From: Morinoia aosen
Taxonomy: Eukaryota; Arthropoda; Malacostraca; Amphipoda; Talitridae
NCBI GenBank assembly: GCA_030386875.1
Contig: CM059577.1
Span: 25,059,038 to 25,123,037 of the forward strand
Direction: 5' to 3'
Length of the DNA stretch: 64,000 bases
The notes under the pieces were generated by a model that saw only the letters and a program-made list of their open reading frames with translations, ran no database searches and had not been told where the DNA came from. The position numbers and the translations under genes are program-made. Positions 24,055 to 36,485 of this stretch are shown piece by piece; position 1 is the first letter of the stretch, and each line of letters starts with the position of its first letter.

Positions 24055-24900
24055 GCGCTAAACTCACCGTACCTGGTCTAACCTGATCCTACCAAACATA
24101 AACTGATCTTACCTGACCTAACCTGACCTTACCGGACATAACCTGATCTTACCTGGTCTAACCTGACCTAACCTGACATAAACTGATCTTACCTGACCTA
24201 ACCTGACATAAACTGACCTTACCTGGTCTAACCTGACCCTACCAAACATAAACTGATCTTACCTGACTTATAACCTGACCTTACCGGACATAACCTGATC
24301 TTACCTGGTCTAACCTGACCTAACCTGACATAAACTGATCTTACCTGGTCTAACCTGACCTAACCTGACATAAACTGATCTTACCTGACCCAACCTGACA
24401 TAAACTGACCTTACCTGGTCTAACCTGACCCTACCAAACATAAACTGATCTTACCTGACTTATAACCTGACCTTACCGGACATAACCTGATCTTACCTGG
24501 TCTAACCTGACCTAACCTGACATAAACTGATCTTACCTGGTCTAACCTGACCCTACCAAACATAAACTGATCTTACCTGACCTAACCTGACTTTACCGGA
24601 CATAACCTGATCTTACCTGGTCTAACCTGACCTAACCTGACAAACTGATCTTACCTGACCTAACCTGACCTTACCGGACATAACCTGATCTTACCTGGTC
24701 TAACCTGACCTAACCTGACATAAACTGGTCTTATCTGACCTAACCTGACCTTACCGGACATAACCTGATCTTACATGACCTAAGTTGACCTAACCTGATC
24801 TAATTTTAACTAACCTGACCTAACCAAATCTAACCGAACCTGGCCTTCAAGGCCTAACATGACGTAATTCTACTTAACGTAATCTAATCTAAGCCTAACC
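24055..24900. repeat. CCTAACCTGA-type array with higher-order structure
   Basis: A 10 bp period ('taacctgacc', 'ttacctgacc', 'taaactgatc' variants) is arranged in longer blocks that recur. Examples are the 'cttataacctgaccttaccg' block near 24268 and 24458, and 'gaccctaccaaacataaact' near 24236, 24428 and 24549. The array decays toward 24900 into plain CCTAA-like sequence. Resemblance to the arthropod telomere motif CCTAA is partial. Confidence 0.85.
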
Positions 24901-24904
24901 TTAC

Positions 24905-25555
24905 CAAAATTGATGGGTTGACCATTTTTGCAACTGAAATTCCTCAACTAGAAGCCTCAAAAACCTTCCCGAAATATTTAATATGAGAGGTTTTTTGGCC
25001 ACAATTATAATTTGATTCGAGATATTTTTTCAGATTATGAACGATGATTGAAATTGTTTTTAAGATTAACAAAGTGTAAATGGAAGCAAATCGGTTGAAT
25101 ACTTTTCAATTTGAAGAACAATCAGTAAAAGAAGATGAGGGCCGCTTCTGAGGCCCGAAAGTCTTATATAACAATGGCATAAATCTATTGAATAATGTTC
25201 TATTATAGTGTTATATAATATCATAACGCTGCAGCGAAAACAAAGGAAAACCTCCTTTATTGGTGATTATCAGTAAATGTGCGTCATTTCGGTTTCGGGG
25301 ATTAGATAGATAATCGGTGACTAAGGAAGGCCGGTTCTGGAGCCCTGTTTGGGCATTTTCGTAAGTCACTGCGCACGTTTGGGACAGAGCATTGCAGAGA
25401 ACGTGCACTACGCGCGCGTAGCCAGGTGTATTGTATACACTGTAACGCGTGTGTACAAGTGTGTGAAAGCGTGTATTCTCAAAAACACACAGAACGATCT
25501 TTAGGTAGATTAAGGGAAACAGCAGAAAAAAAGTGTCTTCTCTTATTTTTCCAAC
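24905..25555. other. Spacer within the inferred intron
   Basis: The minus-strand open frame across 25211-25678 depends on the G-rich tract and shows no domain. No other feature was recognised. Confidence 0.35.
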
Positions 25556-25559
25556 GCCG

Positions 25560-25676
25560 CCCACAACTCTCACACCTCCCACACTTCTCCGACCTCCCAC
25601 ATCCCCCACCCCTTCCTCCCCCACCCCCTTCTCCCACACCCCCCAACCCCTTTTCCAACATTCCCCTTCCCCCCCC
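25560..25676 (-). promoter_or_regulatory. G-rich tract at the start of an intron (minus strand)
   Basis: Immediately after the donor of exon 25683-25751 the minus strand carries many runs of three to eight G over about 115 bp. G-runs next to donors are known intronic splicing enhancers and can form quadruplexes. Either role here is inference. Confidence 0.4.
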
Positions 25677-25682
25677 ACTCAC

Positions 25683-25751
25683 GTTGAGGCCGAGCCACGT
25701 GATGTTCAGCAGCTGCACCAGCAGCACGTCCCGCGTCAGCCGCTGCAGGCT
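25683..25751 (-). CDS. Internal exon of a multi-pass membrane protein gene
   Basis: On the minus strand a strong acceptor ('gtctgccccacag', from 25752) leads into 23 codons containing TRDVLLVQLLNITWLGLN. They end at a consensus donor 'gtgagt' (25677-25682). The exon is in phase 0 at both ends, GC-rich and CTG-biased, and hydrophobic enough for a membrane segment. Another frame is also open but gives an Ala-rich peptide with no such character. Its phase is compatible with the exon at 45389-45484 upstream and those at 10889-10963 and 10225-10554 downstream. The family is not firmly recognised. A small four-pass membrane protein (LAPTM or DUF4728 type) is a guess from the shape only. Confidence 0.6.
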
Positions 25752-25794
25752 CTGTGGGGCAGACGTGACACTGAGCCCTAGTGTAGTGTTTGTT

Positions 25795-26085
25795 GTGACT
25801 GGCATTGCTGTTGTTAACACTACATGTTATGACTAGCATTGTTGTAGGCATTATGTGTCATGACTAGCATTGTTGTAGGCATTATGTGTCATTACTAGCA
25901 TTGCTGTTGTATACAGTATGCGTGATTATTAGCATTGTTGTTGTATAAATTATATGTGATTACTAGCATTGCTGTTGTATGCAGTATGTGTGATTAGTAT
26001 CGTGACTATTGTATACATTACATGTGAGTAGTATCATTGCTGTTGTATATACTATATGTGAGTAGTGTCATTCTTCTTACCACCA
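25795..26085. repeat. 31-34 bp tandem repeat, about 8 copies
   Basis: Units share 'tagcattgttgt' and a 'tatgtgtgat' tail. The first two units are 31 bp and identical; later ones are about 34 bp and diverged. The array begins about 45 bp upstream of the acceptor of exon 25683-25751. Confidence 0.85.
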
Positions 26086-26154
26086 TTATTATAATTCTTG
26101 TTAGTGTTGCTGTTTTCATTAGTTGTTGGCGTTTTTATAAACAAGAATTAATTT

Positions 26155-26320
26155 GAGAACATGTGTGTTGTGTGTTGTGTGTGTGGTGTGTCGTGTGGTG
26201 GTGTTTCGTGTGTGTGGCGTGTTGTGTGTGTGATGTGTTGTGTGTGTGATGTGTCGTGTGTGTGATATGTTGTGTGTGTGATGTATTGTGCGTATGATGT
26301 GTCGTGTGTGTGGTGTGTTT
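26155..26320. repeat. TG-rich minisatellite
   Basis: Units of 18-20 bp with core 'gtgtgatgtgt' and 'gtgtcgtgtg'. The minus strand reads HTHNT-type peptides in two frames as a by-product. Confidence 0.85.
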
Positions 26321-26339
26321 GTTAACACAGTCGATCACT

Positions 26340-28715
26340 GGAAGTAAGTAATTGGTAGCAAATATTTGGCAGTAGGTTTACTACGAACTGATACGTCCAT
26401 CGAATAACTGACAGCAGACTTTCAAAGATGTGCTCATCAAAATTCAGCAAAAAATTGGCGCAACCTTCAATATTCCTTTAAAGCTTCAGAATTTGCATGA
26501 ATAGATGCAGAACACGATATAATGCACGAATGTACAACAGTGTGAATAAATAAAATGAATAAGAAAATGAATGACAAGGGAATATATTAATTTCTGAACA
26601 ATTGACTAATGAGTGCCTGAATGAATGAGCACTTGAATGCTCGACTGCGCACATTCTAAAATACTCGGTTAATCAAGGCCTGAATTGTTTCGTTATCCAT
26701 TGACTAAACTTCGTTGACTAAACTTTTAAACTTACAACCTTAGTTAACTAAACTTACAATTAGGTTCCTAATTAACGTTTGTGAAGATGATTAACGCAAA
26801 TAACTTGGACGCATCCCATCTGTAGTGTGAAGCACGTCTTAACTACAGCTTCGTTTCTGGAGAAACTGCCTTCAACTTGGCACACTCAACCATCAAATGC
26901 ATTGAAAAAAATCTTAACTCCTGCGAAAACTTTAAGAAACTAAGTTCGGTCGCTACGCCACCTATTTCTCAACACGAAAGGAATCAAATCCTCTCTAACT
27001 TTGCCCTCTCCAATATCCGGAGTCTGCGTGGTAGTCTTCAAACTCGGCTCCGCTGCATCATATCCAACAATTTTCCGATAGGACTTTCATGAGAAGCCGT
27101 TTTCTTTATCGTTTTCTGTTGTAAGCTGAGCGGCAGTGCGGGGCGTGTGCTGGCGAGATTGTGTGACTGGGAAACAAAATTTTGGTTCTTTCGCTTCGCT
27201 GTTTTCGTAAAAATAGGAAAGCTGCTTTCTGAAAATGGCCGACGTTGCAGCAGCGATGGAAGATGTGTAGCGCTGGTAGTTCAAGCCTGTGGTTGATTTA
27301 GATGCTTGAAGTTGGCAAAATGCTTGTGTTTTAGATCTCATTGTCAAGTGAGATGGCTTAAAATCTTGTAACCGTTTACTTTTTATGTTGAATTTGTGTC
27401 CGTGATGTTAATGTATCTCAGCTTCATCGTGCTGAACTCGCCAGAAGGAATTCACGAAACACGAAAAGGAATTCACTAAACACCAAAAGGAGTTCACCAA
27501 AAGGCCTATTCGGAATTCGTCTCTCATACCATAGGTTATGGAATAATTGACGAATCATGACTCATCAGTTCATAGATCACTTGGATAATGAAACTTTTTC
27601 TGTCACGAATTAGAAGTATCATCTAATGAGCTTGTTTCATGGTGCTGTTTAATAAAAATTTGTAATATTTAACATTTGAACTCGTACAATACTTAAATTC
27701 TCGGAAACAATAAAAATTGAAAAATCCTGCGATGTAGTTAAAAGAAATACTTACAGATTTTTCTTTTTAGGCATTAAACAACGTAAATACACTTTGATTT
27801 TACGAAATAAGTAGGCAAGTTATACATATTTTTTACAATAAAATTGATCAGGATTAATACTTTCCCAAGTTTATGAAATAATCAGGTTGTAAAAATACAA
27901 TTGGTTTTAACTTTGAAATTAAGTTTTATCCATGCATTTCTGGCATTAAGAAGTATGTGGACACTATAAATATATTTATGCAATCGTGTAGATATGCAAA
28001 ATAGTTACATTTTCGACATTAAGCCATTCATGTATCGAATTGGAATTGGAAATTTTAGAAGAACGAGTTGTCGCACATCTTTTGTCCAATATTCATGTCG
28101 AAACAGACCCGATCCCACGAAATCCTACTCGGATTGGCTCTTAGAGTCCGTTTGCTTCCTATATCATGTTTAAATTTTGTTCAAATGTTCTCGGTCTCTC
28201 ATTTTGTGGCGGGGTAGTAACGTTTCATCATATCTAAGTAAATATTTCAATGGATTTCGGACATTGTGGACATAGTGTGTGTAAAGAACTTCGTGGTTGT
28301 TCTTTGGGTGCGTATAGGGAATTTGAAAACGCGTAGGCTTATCCAAACGGTTTCTGTAACAATATGATACAAACAAACTTAAGATCTAGCTCTAAAAACA
28401 CTGTTAATTGCACTTCAAATTCACAACTTTCGCCTATTATGCATTTTAATAAACTAAATAAACATGATCAACGAAAATGCTAAAACCTATCATATACACA
28501 AACCAATTTCGGGGTTATTGCACGGTATAAAATAGTTTATGACACTAAAACAAAATATTAAAACCTTACAGAATTATTAGCCCTGTCCGACATGCTCTTC
28601 CGTGCATAGACAACGAGTGAAACGACTCTGGCCCACACCGATTTTGACGTGCTATAGATAAAGATAAAGCTCAGCCTAAATGTACCTACCGCACACGCAT
28701 GAGCTTCGCTAACAG
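26340..28715. other. Spacer with short uncharacterised frames
   Basis: A moderately GC-richer part at 26850-27350 has a plus-strand frame of 71 codons (26877-27092) and a minus-strand frame of 86 codons (27087-27347). Neither shows a domain or clear splice sites. The rest is AT-rich, with no element recognised. Confidence 0.35.
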
Positions 28716-28722
28716 TGTGCGA

Positions 28723-28950
28723 TCTAGTTAAGTGTTTCAAATTGACTCGTGAATGCCTTAATGTATCTATTTTTCCTACTTACAACATAAAAGAAAAGTA
28801 TGTAATTCAATGTACGTTCAAGTTAAGAGTTTTAAATCGATAGATGAATGCCTTAATATTCAAATGAATCTATTTTTCCTACTTACACGATGAAAGAAAT
28901 GTATGTAATGCAATGTACGTTCAAGTTAAGTGTTTTAAATTTAAAAAAAT
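28723..28950. repeat. About 110 bp tandem duplication
   Basis: Two copies share 'gaatgccttaat', 'tctatttttcctacttaca' and 'caatgtacgttcaagttaag' in order, with a few substitutions and one small insertion. Confidence 0.8.
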
Positions 28951-29139
28951 TGTAAACGTTGGAGGGGACGTCCATGGGATGCCTCAGTTATCACCCAACC
29001 GAAGTAGTTAGATCCTACAAGAAGTCATTTTACACCCTGTGCATTAGTTCTGAACAAAAATGTCGCTGATGTATTTGTTTGTGAAAATAAATTCTTTAAA
29101 TTGCTTAAAGCAGCTCTAGCTCTGCCTGCCGTACTCACT

Positions 29140-29400
29140 CTTTAACTCACAAAGGTGTTTCTCAAATCACTCATCACGCTCTCACGAGTGTAGAAACTGA
29201 CTCACTTACATGAACGCACCTACTCATAATCTAAACCATTCGTTTACTCATCACTCTCTCAACCACACCATTCACATGAACAGCCCATCACTCATCCATT
29301 CACTCCCTCCCTCACTCTTCGCTTCAATGGCATGTCTTATCACCCAAACTTCGTCACTCATCCACTCACTCATCCCTCACTCATCACTTACCACTTACCA
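29140..29400. repeat. CTCA-rich simple repeat
   Basis: Irregular clusters of 'ctcactca' and 'catccactcac'. The plus-strand 68-codon frame over it is compositional. Confidence 0.55.
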
Positions 29401-29834
29401 CGCAGGCCAGTCCTAGTCTGTTCAGACCCTGCACAAAGTTATCGCCAATGGACGGAATCCTCCAATGATCAGCCTCAGTAATTTTTCTTATCGGAATTCT
29501 CGCGTGTTCTCGGTTTTCAAATAAAAATGTTGCCATAGCTGCTTGTCAGCGTTTAGTGATCGTGTCGGGGCCTGCGCGATGTTGAGTGGTCATTAGTAAA
29601 AATTATTGGCGGAAAAAATTTAAAAATTGACCGATATAATTTAATTCATTTAAGATAAGGGAAAGGGTAAAAATTTTGACGGTCTCGATGCGCTGTCAAA
29701 ATGTTCGAGCGGCACATGAACCTTGATCGAGAATTGAATATTTTTGAGCGGCTGTCTTTGATGAAGTGGGCAGAGTTTGTCTTTCTCGTCCGGGTCCTAA
29801 TGAACTTAGCGGAAATTGGCAGCACGTTTTATGA

Positions 29835-32800
29835 GGCGTGGGGCTGTGTTTTGTGGGCTTGTTGTTTTGAAATTGGGGCAGTGTTTTGGGCTTGTTGTTG
29901 TGAAATTGGGGCGGTGTTTTGTGGGCTTCTTGTGAAATTGTGGCGGTGTTTTGTGGGCTTGTTGTTGTGAAACTAGGGCGGTGTTTTGTGGTATGTTGTG
30001 AAACTGGGGCAGTGTTTTGTGGGCTTGTTGTGAAATTGGGGCAGTGTTTTGTGGGCTTGTTGTTGTGAAATTGGGGCGGTGTTTTGTGGGCTTGTTGTGA
30101 AATTGGGACAGTGTTTTGTGGGCTTGTTGTGAAATTGGGGCAGTGTTTTGTGGGCTTGTTGTGAAATTGGGACGGTGTTTTGTGGGCTTGTTGTGTAATT
30201 ATGGCAGTGTTTTGTGGGCTTGTTGTGAAATTGGGACGGTGTTTTGTGGGCTTGTTGTTGTGAAATTGGGGCGGTGTTTTGTGGGCATATTGTGAAATTG
30301 GGGCAGTGTTTTGTGGGCTTGTTGTGAAATTGGGACGGTGTTTTGTGGGCTTGTTGTGAAATTGGGGCAGTGTTTTGTGGGCTTGTTGTGAAATTGGGAC
30401 GGTGTTTTGTGGGCTTGTTGTTGTGAAATTGGGGCGGTGTTTTTTGGGCTTGTTGTGAAATTGGGGCAGTGTTTTGTGGGCTTGTTGTTGTGAAATTGGG
30501 GCGGTGTTTTGTGGGCCTGTTGTTGTGAAATTGGGGCGGTGTTTTGTGGGCCTGTTGTTGTGAAATTGGGGCGGTGTTTTGTGGGCCTGTTGTTGTGAAA
30601 TTGGGGCGGTGTTTTGTGGGCCTGTTGTCGTGAAATTGGGGCGGTGTTTTGTGGGGTTTGTTGTGAAATTGGGGCAGTGTTTTGTGAGCTTGTTGTTTTG
30701 AAATTGGGGCGGTGTTTTGTGGGCTTGTTGTAAAATTGGGGCAGTGTTTTGTGGGCTTGTTGTTGTGAAATTGGGGCGGTGTTTTGTGGGCCTGTTGATG
30801 TGAAATTGGGGCGGTGTTTTGTGGGCCTGTTGTTGTGAAATTGGGGCAATGTTTTATGGGCTTGTTGTGAAATTGGGGCAGTGTTTTGTGGGCCTGTTGT
30901 CGTGAAATTGGGGCGGTGTTTTGTGGGCTTGTTGTGAAATTGGGGCAGTGTTTTGTGGGCCTGTTGTCGTGAAATTGGGGCGGTGTTTTGTGGGCTTGTT
31001 GTGAAATTGGGGCGGTGTTTTGTGGGCTTGTTGTGAAATTGGGGCAGTGTTTTGTGGGCTTGTTGTTTTGAAATTGGGGCGGTGTTTTGTGGGCTTGTTG
31101 TAAAATTGGGGCAGTGTTTCGTAGGCTTGTTGTTGTGAAATTGGGGCGGTGTTTTGTGGACCTGTTGTTGTGAAATTGGGGCGGTGTTTTGTGGGCTTGT
31201 TGTGAAATTGGGGTAGTGTTTTGTGGACTTGTTGTTGTGAAATTTGGGCGGTGTTTTGTGGGCTTGTTGATGTGAAATTGGGACAGTGTTTTGTGGGCTT
31301 GTTGTGAAGTTAAGACAGTTTTTTGTGGGCTTGTTGATGTGAAATTGGGACAGTGTTTTGTGGGCTTGTTGTGAAGTTAAGACAGTGTTTTGTGGGCTTG
31401 TTGTTGTGAAATTGGGTCTGTTTTTTTGGGCTTGTTGTGAAATTGGGGCAGTGTTTTGTGTGCTTGTTGTGAAATTGGGGCAGTGTTTTGTGGGCTTGTT
31501 GTTGTGAAATTGGGGCGGTGTTTAGTGGGCCTGTTGTTGTGAAATTTAGGCGGTGTTTTGTGGGCTTGTGAAATTGGGGCGGTGTTTTGTGGGCTTGTTG
31601 TTGTGATATTGGGGCGGTGTTTTGTGGGCTTGTTGATGTGAAATAGGGGCGGTGTTTTGTGGGCTTGTAGTGATATTGGGGCAGTGTTTTGTGGGCTTGT
31701 TGTTGTGAAATTGGGCAATGTTTTGTGGGCTTGTTGTTGTGAAATTGATGCGGTGTTTTGTGGGCTTGTTGTGAAATTGGGGCAGTGTTTTGTGGGCTTT
31801 TTGTTGTGAAATTGGGGCAGGGTTTCGTGGGCTTGTTGTTGTGATATTGGGGTGGTGTTTTGTGGGCCTGTTGTTGTGAAATTGGGGCGGTGTTTTGTTG
31901 GCTTGTTGTGAAACTGGGGCGGTGTTTTGTAGGCTTGTTGATGTGAAATTGGGGCGGTGTTTTGTGGGCTTGTAGTGAAATTGGGGCATTGTTTTGTGGG
32001 CTTGTTGTTGTGAAATTGGGGCGGTGTTTTGTGGGCTTGTTGTTGTGAAACTGGGGCGGTGTTTTGTGGGCTTGTTGTTGTGAAATTGGGGCGGTGTTTT
32101 GTGGGCTTGTTGTTGTGAAACTAGGGCGGTGTTTTGTGGGCTTGTTGTGAAACTGTGGCAGTGTTTTGTGGGCTTGTTGTTGTGAAATTGGCGCGATGTT
32201 TTGTGGGCTTCTTGATGTGAAATTGGGGCGGTGTTTTGTGGGCTTGTTGTGAAATTGGAGGAGTGTTTTGTGGGTGTGTTGTTGTGAAATTGGGGCAGTG
32301 TTTTGTGGGCTTGTTGTTGTGATATTGGGGCGGTGTTTTGTGGGCCTGTTGTTGTGAAATTGGGGCGGTGTTTTGTGGGCTTGTTTTGAAATTGGGGCGG
32401 TTTTTTGTGGGCTTGTTGTTGTGAAATTGGGGCGGTGTTTTGTGGGCCTGTTGTTGTGAAATTGGGGCGGTGTTTTGTGGGCTTGTTTTGAAATTGGGGC
32501 GGTTTTTTGTGGGCTTGTTGTTGTGAAATTGGGGCGGTGTTTTGCCTGCCTGTTGTTGTGAAATTTGGGCGGTGTTTTGTGGGCTTGTTGGGAAATTGGG
32601 GCGGTGTTTTGTGGGCTTGTTGTGAAATTGGGGCGGTGTTTTGTGGGCCTGTTGGGAAACTGGGGCGGTGTTTTGTGGGCTTGTTGTTGTGAAATTGGGG
32701 CGGTGTTTTGTGGGCTTGTTGGGAAATTGGGGCGGTGTTTTGTGGGCCTGTTGTTGTGAAATTGGGGCGGTGTTCTGTGGGCTTGTTGTGAAATTGGGGC

Positions 32801-35525
32801 GGTGTTTTGTGGGCTTGTTGTTGTGAAATTGGGGCGGTGTTTTGTGGGCCTGTTGTTGTGAAATTGGGGCGGTGTTTTGTGAGCCTGTTGTTGTGAAATT
32901 GAGGCGGTGTTTTGTGGACTTGTTGTGAAATTGGGGCGGTGTTTTGTGGGCTTGTTGTTGTGAAATTGGGGCGGTGTTTTGTGGGCTTGTTGTTGTGAAA
33001 TTGGGGCAGTGTTTTGTGGGCTTGTTGTGAAATTTGGGCGGTGTTTTGTAGGCTTGTTGTTGTGAAATTGGGGCGGTGTTTTGTGGGCTTGTTGTTGCGA
33101 AATTGGGGCGGTGTTTTGTGGGCTTGTTGTTGTGAAATTGGGGCGGTGTTTTGTGGGCTTGTTGTGAAATTGGGGCGGTGTTTTGTGGGCTTGTTGTTGT
33201 GAAATTGGGGCGGTGTTTTGTTGGCTTGTTGTGAAATTGGGGCGGTGTTTTGTGGGCTTGTTGTTGTGAAATTGGGGCGGTGTTTTGTGGGTCTGTTGTT
33301 GTGAACTTGGGGCGGTGTTTTGTGGGCTTGTTGGGAAATTGGGGCGGTGTTTTGTGGGCCTGTTTTTGTGAAATTTGGGCGGTGTTTTGTGGGCTTGTTG
33401 GGAAACTGGGGCGGTGTTTTGTGGGCTTGTTGTTGTGAAATTGGGGCGGTGTTTTGTGGGCTTGTTGGGAAATTGGGGCGGTGTTCTGTGGGCTTGTTGG
33501 GAAATCGGGGCGGTGTTTTGTGGACTTGTTGTTGTGAAATTGGGGCAGTGTTTGGTGGGCCTGTTGTTGTGAAATTGGGGCGGTGTTTTGTGGGCCTGTT
33601 GTTGTGAAATTGGGACGGTGTTCTGTGGGCTTGTTGGGAAATCGGGGCGGTGTTTTGTGGACTTGTTGTTGTGAAATTGGGGCGGTGTTTTGTGGGCTTG
33701 TTGTTGTGAAATTGGGGCAGTGTTTTGTGGGCTTGTTGTTGTGAAATTGGGGCGGTGTTTTGTGGGCTTGTTGTTGTGAAATTGGGGCGGTGTTTTGTGG
33801 GCTTGTTGTTGTGAAATTGGGGCGGTGTTTTGTGGGCTTGTTGTTGTGAAATTGGGGCAGTGTTTTGTGGGCTTGTTGTTGTGAAATTGGGGCAGTGTTT
33901 TGTGGGCTTGTTGTTGTGAAATTGGGCGATGTTTTGTGGGTTTGTTGTTGTGAAATTGAGGCGGTGTTTTGTGGGCTTGTTGTGAAATTGGGGCAATGTT
34001 TTGTGGGCTTTTTGTTGTGAAATTGGGGCAGGGTTTTGTGGGCTTGTTGTTGTGATATTGGGGCGGTGTTTTGTAGGCTTGTTGATGTGAAATTGGGGCG
34101 GTGTTTTGTGGGCCTGTTGTTGTGATATTGGGGCGGTGTTTTGTGGGCCTGTTGTTGTGAAATTGGGGCGGTGTTTTGTGGGCTTGTTGTTGTGATATTG
34201 GGGCGGTGTTTTGTGGGCCTGTTGTTGTGAAATTGGGGCGGTGTTTTGTAGGCTTGTTGATGTGAAATTGGGGCGGTGTTTTGTGGGCTTGTAGTGAAAT
34301 TGGGGCAGTGTTTTGTGGGCTTGTTGTTGTGAAATTGGGGCGGTGTTTTGTGGGCTTGTTGTTGTGAAACTGGGGCGGTGTTTTGTGGGCTTGTTGTTGT
34401 GAAATTGGGGCGGTGTTTTGTGGGCTTGTTGTTGTGAAACTAGGGCGGTGTTTTGTGGGCTTGTTGTGAAACTGGGGCAGTGTTTTGTGGGCTTGTTGTT
34501 GTGAAATTGGCGCGATGTTTGGTGGGCTTCTTGATGTGAAATGGCGGCGGTGTTTTGTGGGCTTGTTGTGAAATTGGAGGAGTGTTTTGTGGGCTTGTTG
34601 TTGTGAAATTGGGGCAGTGTTTTGTGGGCTTGTTGTTGTGATATTGGGGCGGTGTTTTGTGGGCTTGTTGTGAAACTGGGGCAGTGTTTTGTGGGCTTGT
34701 TGTTGTGAAATTGGGGCAGTGTTTTGTGGGCTTGTTGTTGTGAAATTGGGGTGGTTTTTTGTGGGCTTGTTGTGAAACTGGGGCAGTGTGTTGTGGGCTT
34801 GTTGTGAAATTGGGGCGGTGTATTGTGGGCTTGTTGTTGTGAACTTGGGGCGGTGTTTTGTGGGCTTGTTGGGAAATTGGGGCGGTGTTTTGTGGGCCTG
34901 TTTTTGTGAAATTGGGGCGGTGTTTTGTGGGCTTGTTGGGAAATTGGGGCGGTGTTTTGTGGACTTGTTGTTGTGAAATTGGGGCGGTGTTTTGTGGGCT
35001 TGTTGTTGTGAAATTGGGGCGGTGTTCTGTGGGCTTGTTGGGAAATCGGGGCGGTGTTTTGTGGGCCTGTTTTTGTGAAATTGGGGCGGTGTTTTGTGGG
35101 CTTGTTGGGAAATTGGGGCGGTGTTTTGTGGACTTGTTGTTGTGAAATTGGGGCGGTGTTCTGTGGGCTTGTTGGGAAATCGGGGCGGTGTTTTGTGGAC
35201 TTGTTGTTGTGAAATTGGGGCGGTGTTTTGTGGGCTTGTTGTTGTGAAATTGGGGCGGTGTTTTGTGGGCTTGTTGTTTTGAAATTGGGGCGGTGTTTTG
35301 TGGGCTTGTTGTTGTGAAATTGGGGCGGTGTTTTGTAGGCCTGTTGTTGTGAAATTGGGGCGGTGTTTTGTGGGCTTGTTGTGAAATTAGGGCAGTGTTT
35401 TGTGGGCCTGTTGTTGTGAAATTGGGATGGTGTTTTGTGGGCCTGTTGTTGTGAAATTGGGGCGGTGTTTTGTGGGCCTGTTGTTGTGAAATTGGGGCGG
35501 TGTTTTGCGGGTCTGTTATTGTAAC
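29835..35525. repeat. Giant 35/32 bp minisatellite, about 165 copies
   Basis: The unit contains 'ggtgttttgtgggcttgttg', then 'ttgtgaaattggggc'. A 3 bp 'ttg' presence or absence makes 35 and 32 bp versions. Larger blocks recur: a rare variant set ('cttcttgatgtgaaat', then 'aaattggaggagtg') appears near 32210 and again near 34525. The minus strand of the unit lacks stops, giving an apparent 1328-codon frame (31546-35532) with a QQQAHKTPPQFHNN-type period. The frame slips with unit length and is not credible as a gene. A short plus-strand frame upstream (29701) merely runs into the array. Confidence 0.97.
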
Positions 35526-35529
35526 ATCT

Positions 35530-35975
35530 CACCCGCTGAGGAAGCGCAGAGAGAATAATAACGAAGTATCAAGTTTCAGCCTCGAAAATTCTAATCACAC
35601 TCAACAGAAAAAAGACAGATTTGGAGTCAAATAACCCCTATAAGAAGTTCAATTAGTAATTCAATAAAAACTCTAATTAGAAAACTAGGAGAGAAATTTG
35701 GACTAAAATTAATTTCAAAGCAATTACGGGTAGAAACTTCGATTGTAAATGAAATAAATAGATTTGACGGGGTAACACCACTCTTATAACAATATAAATT
35801 TGAATTTAATATAAATTAAATAATTTTGATTTGAACCACTTTAAAACCACTGGCGCGGAAGATCGTGTGACGTCCAGACCGGAACCAATAAATTTTTACA
35901 ATCGAAAAAATGAGGTGCGCAGATCTTTGTTCATTAGCAAGTGTCAGAAGAACTTTTTCCTAATGAACTCGTTAT
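35530..35975. other. AT-rich spacer after the giant array
   Basis: Nothing recognised. Confidence 0.4.
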
Positions 35976-35977
35976 AT

Positions 35978-36225
35978 TCAGGACGCTGATTATAAAGGTT
36001 ATTAGAGAGGTTTGGCGTTATTGCTAGCATTAAATATGACTGTCATGAAGGGACACTGATTAAGGTGTTAATGAAAGGGTTAGAGTTATTGATATTATTA
36101 TAAGTAACCGTTATTGGCTGGGCACTGATTATGGTGTTATTGAAAGGGGTAAGCATTATTCTTATAATATTCATGACTGTTAATTTTAGGGCATTGCTTA
36201 GGGTGATGTTATAGGAAGTGTGTCT
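35978..36225. repeat. About 70 bp tandem repeat, 3-4 copies
   Basis: Copies begin with 'gacactgattaaggtgtta'-type sequence near 35980, 36053, 36121 and 36192, followed by 'gaaagggttagagttatt' variants. Confidence 0.65.
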
Positions 36226-36485
36226 ATAATTTTGCAGATATTAAAAACTTGAACGCAAAAATATTGGCACGTATTGAATGATACCTTATTTATTTACAAT
36301 TTTTAGGGTCTAAGTAAGAAATAACCACAATAAATGAGATTTTTAAAATGTTGTAGCTATTTCGTCAGTAGATTTCCCTAGAAAATATTGGTAGCAACAA
36401 CTAATTCCTGCATATGTCTGCATGCACAACATATTTTCATAAAAATGTACAATGAGTAAGAACTATTTGAACCATCAAGAACTGG

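Noticed and set aside
24055-24900. True telomere or subtelomere tract
   Set aside because: The period is 10 bp with heavy variation, and ordinary sequence continues on both sides.
31546-35532. 1328-codon minus-strand frame with Gln/His/Thr/Pro-rich repeats
   Set aside because: It arises from the 35/32 bp array. Unit length changes shift the frame constantly without causing stops, which a real gene would not tolerate.
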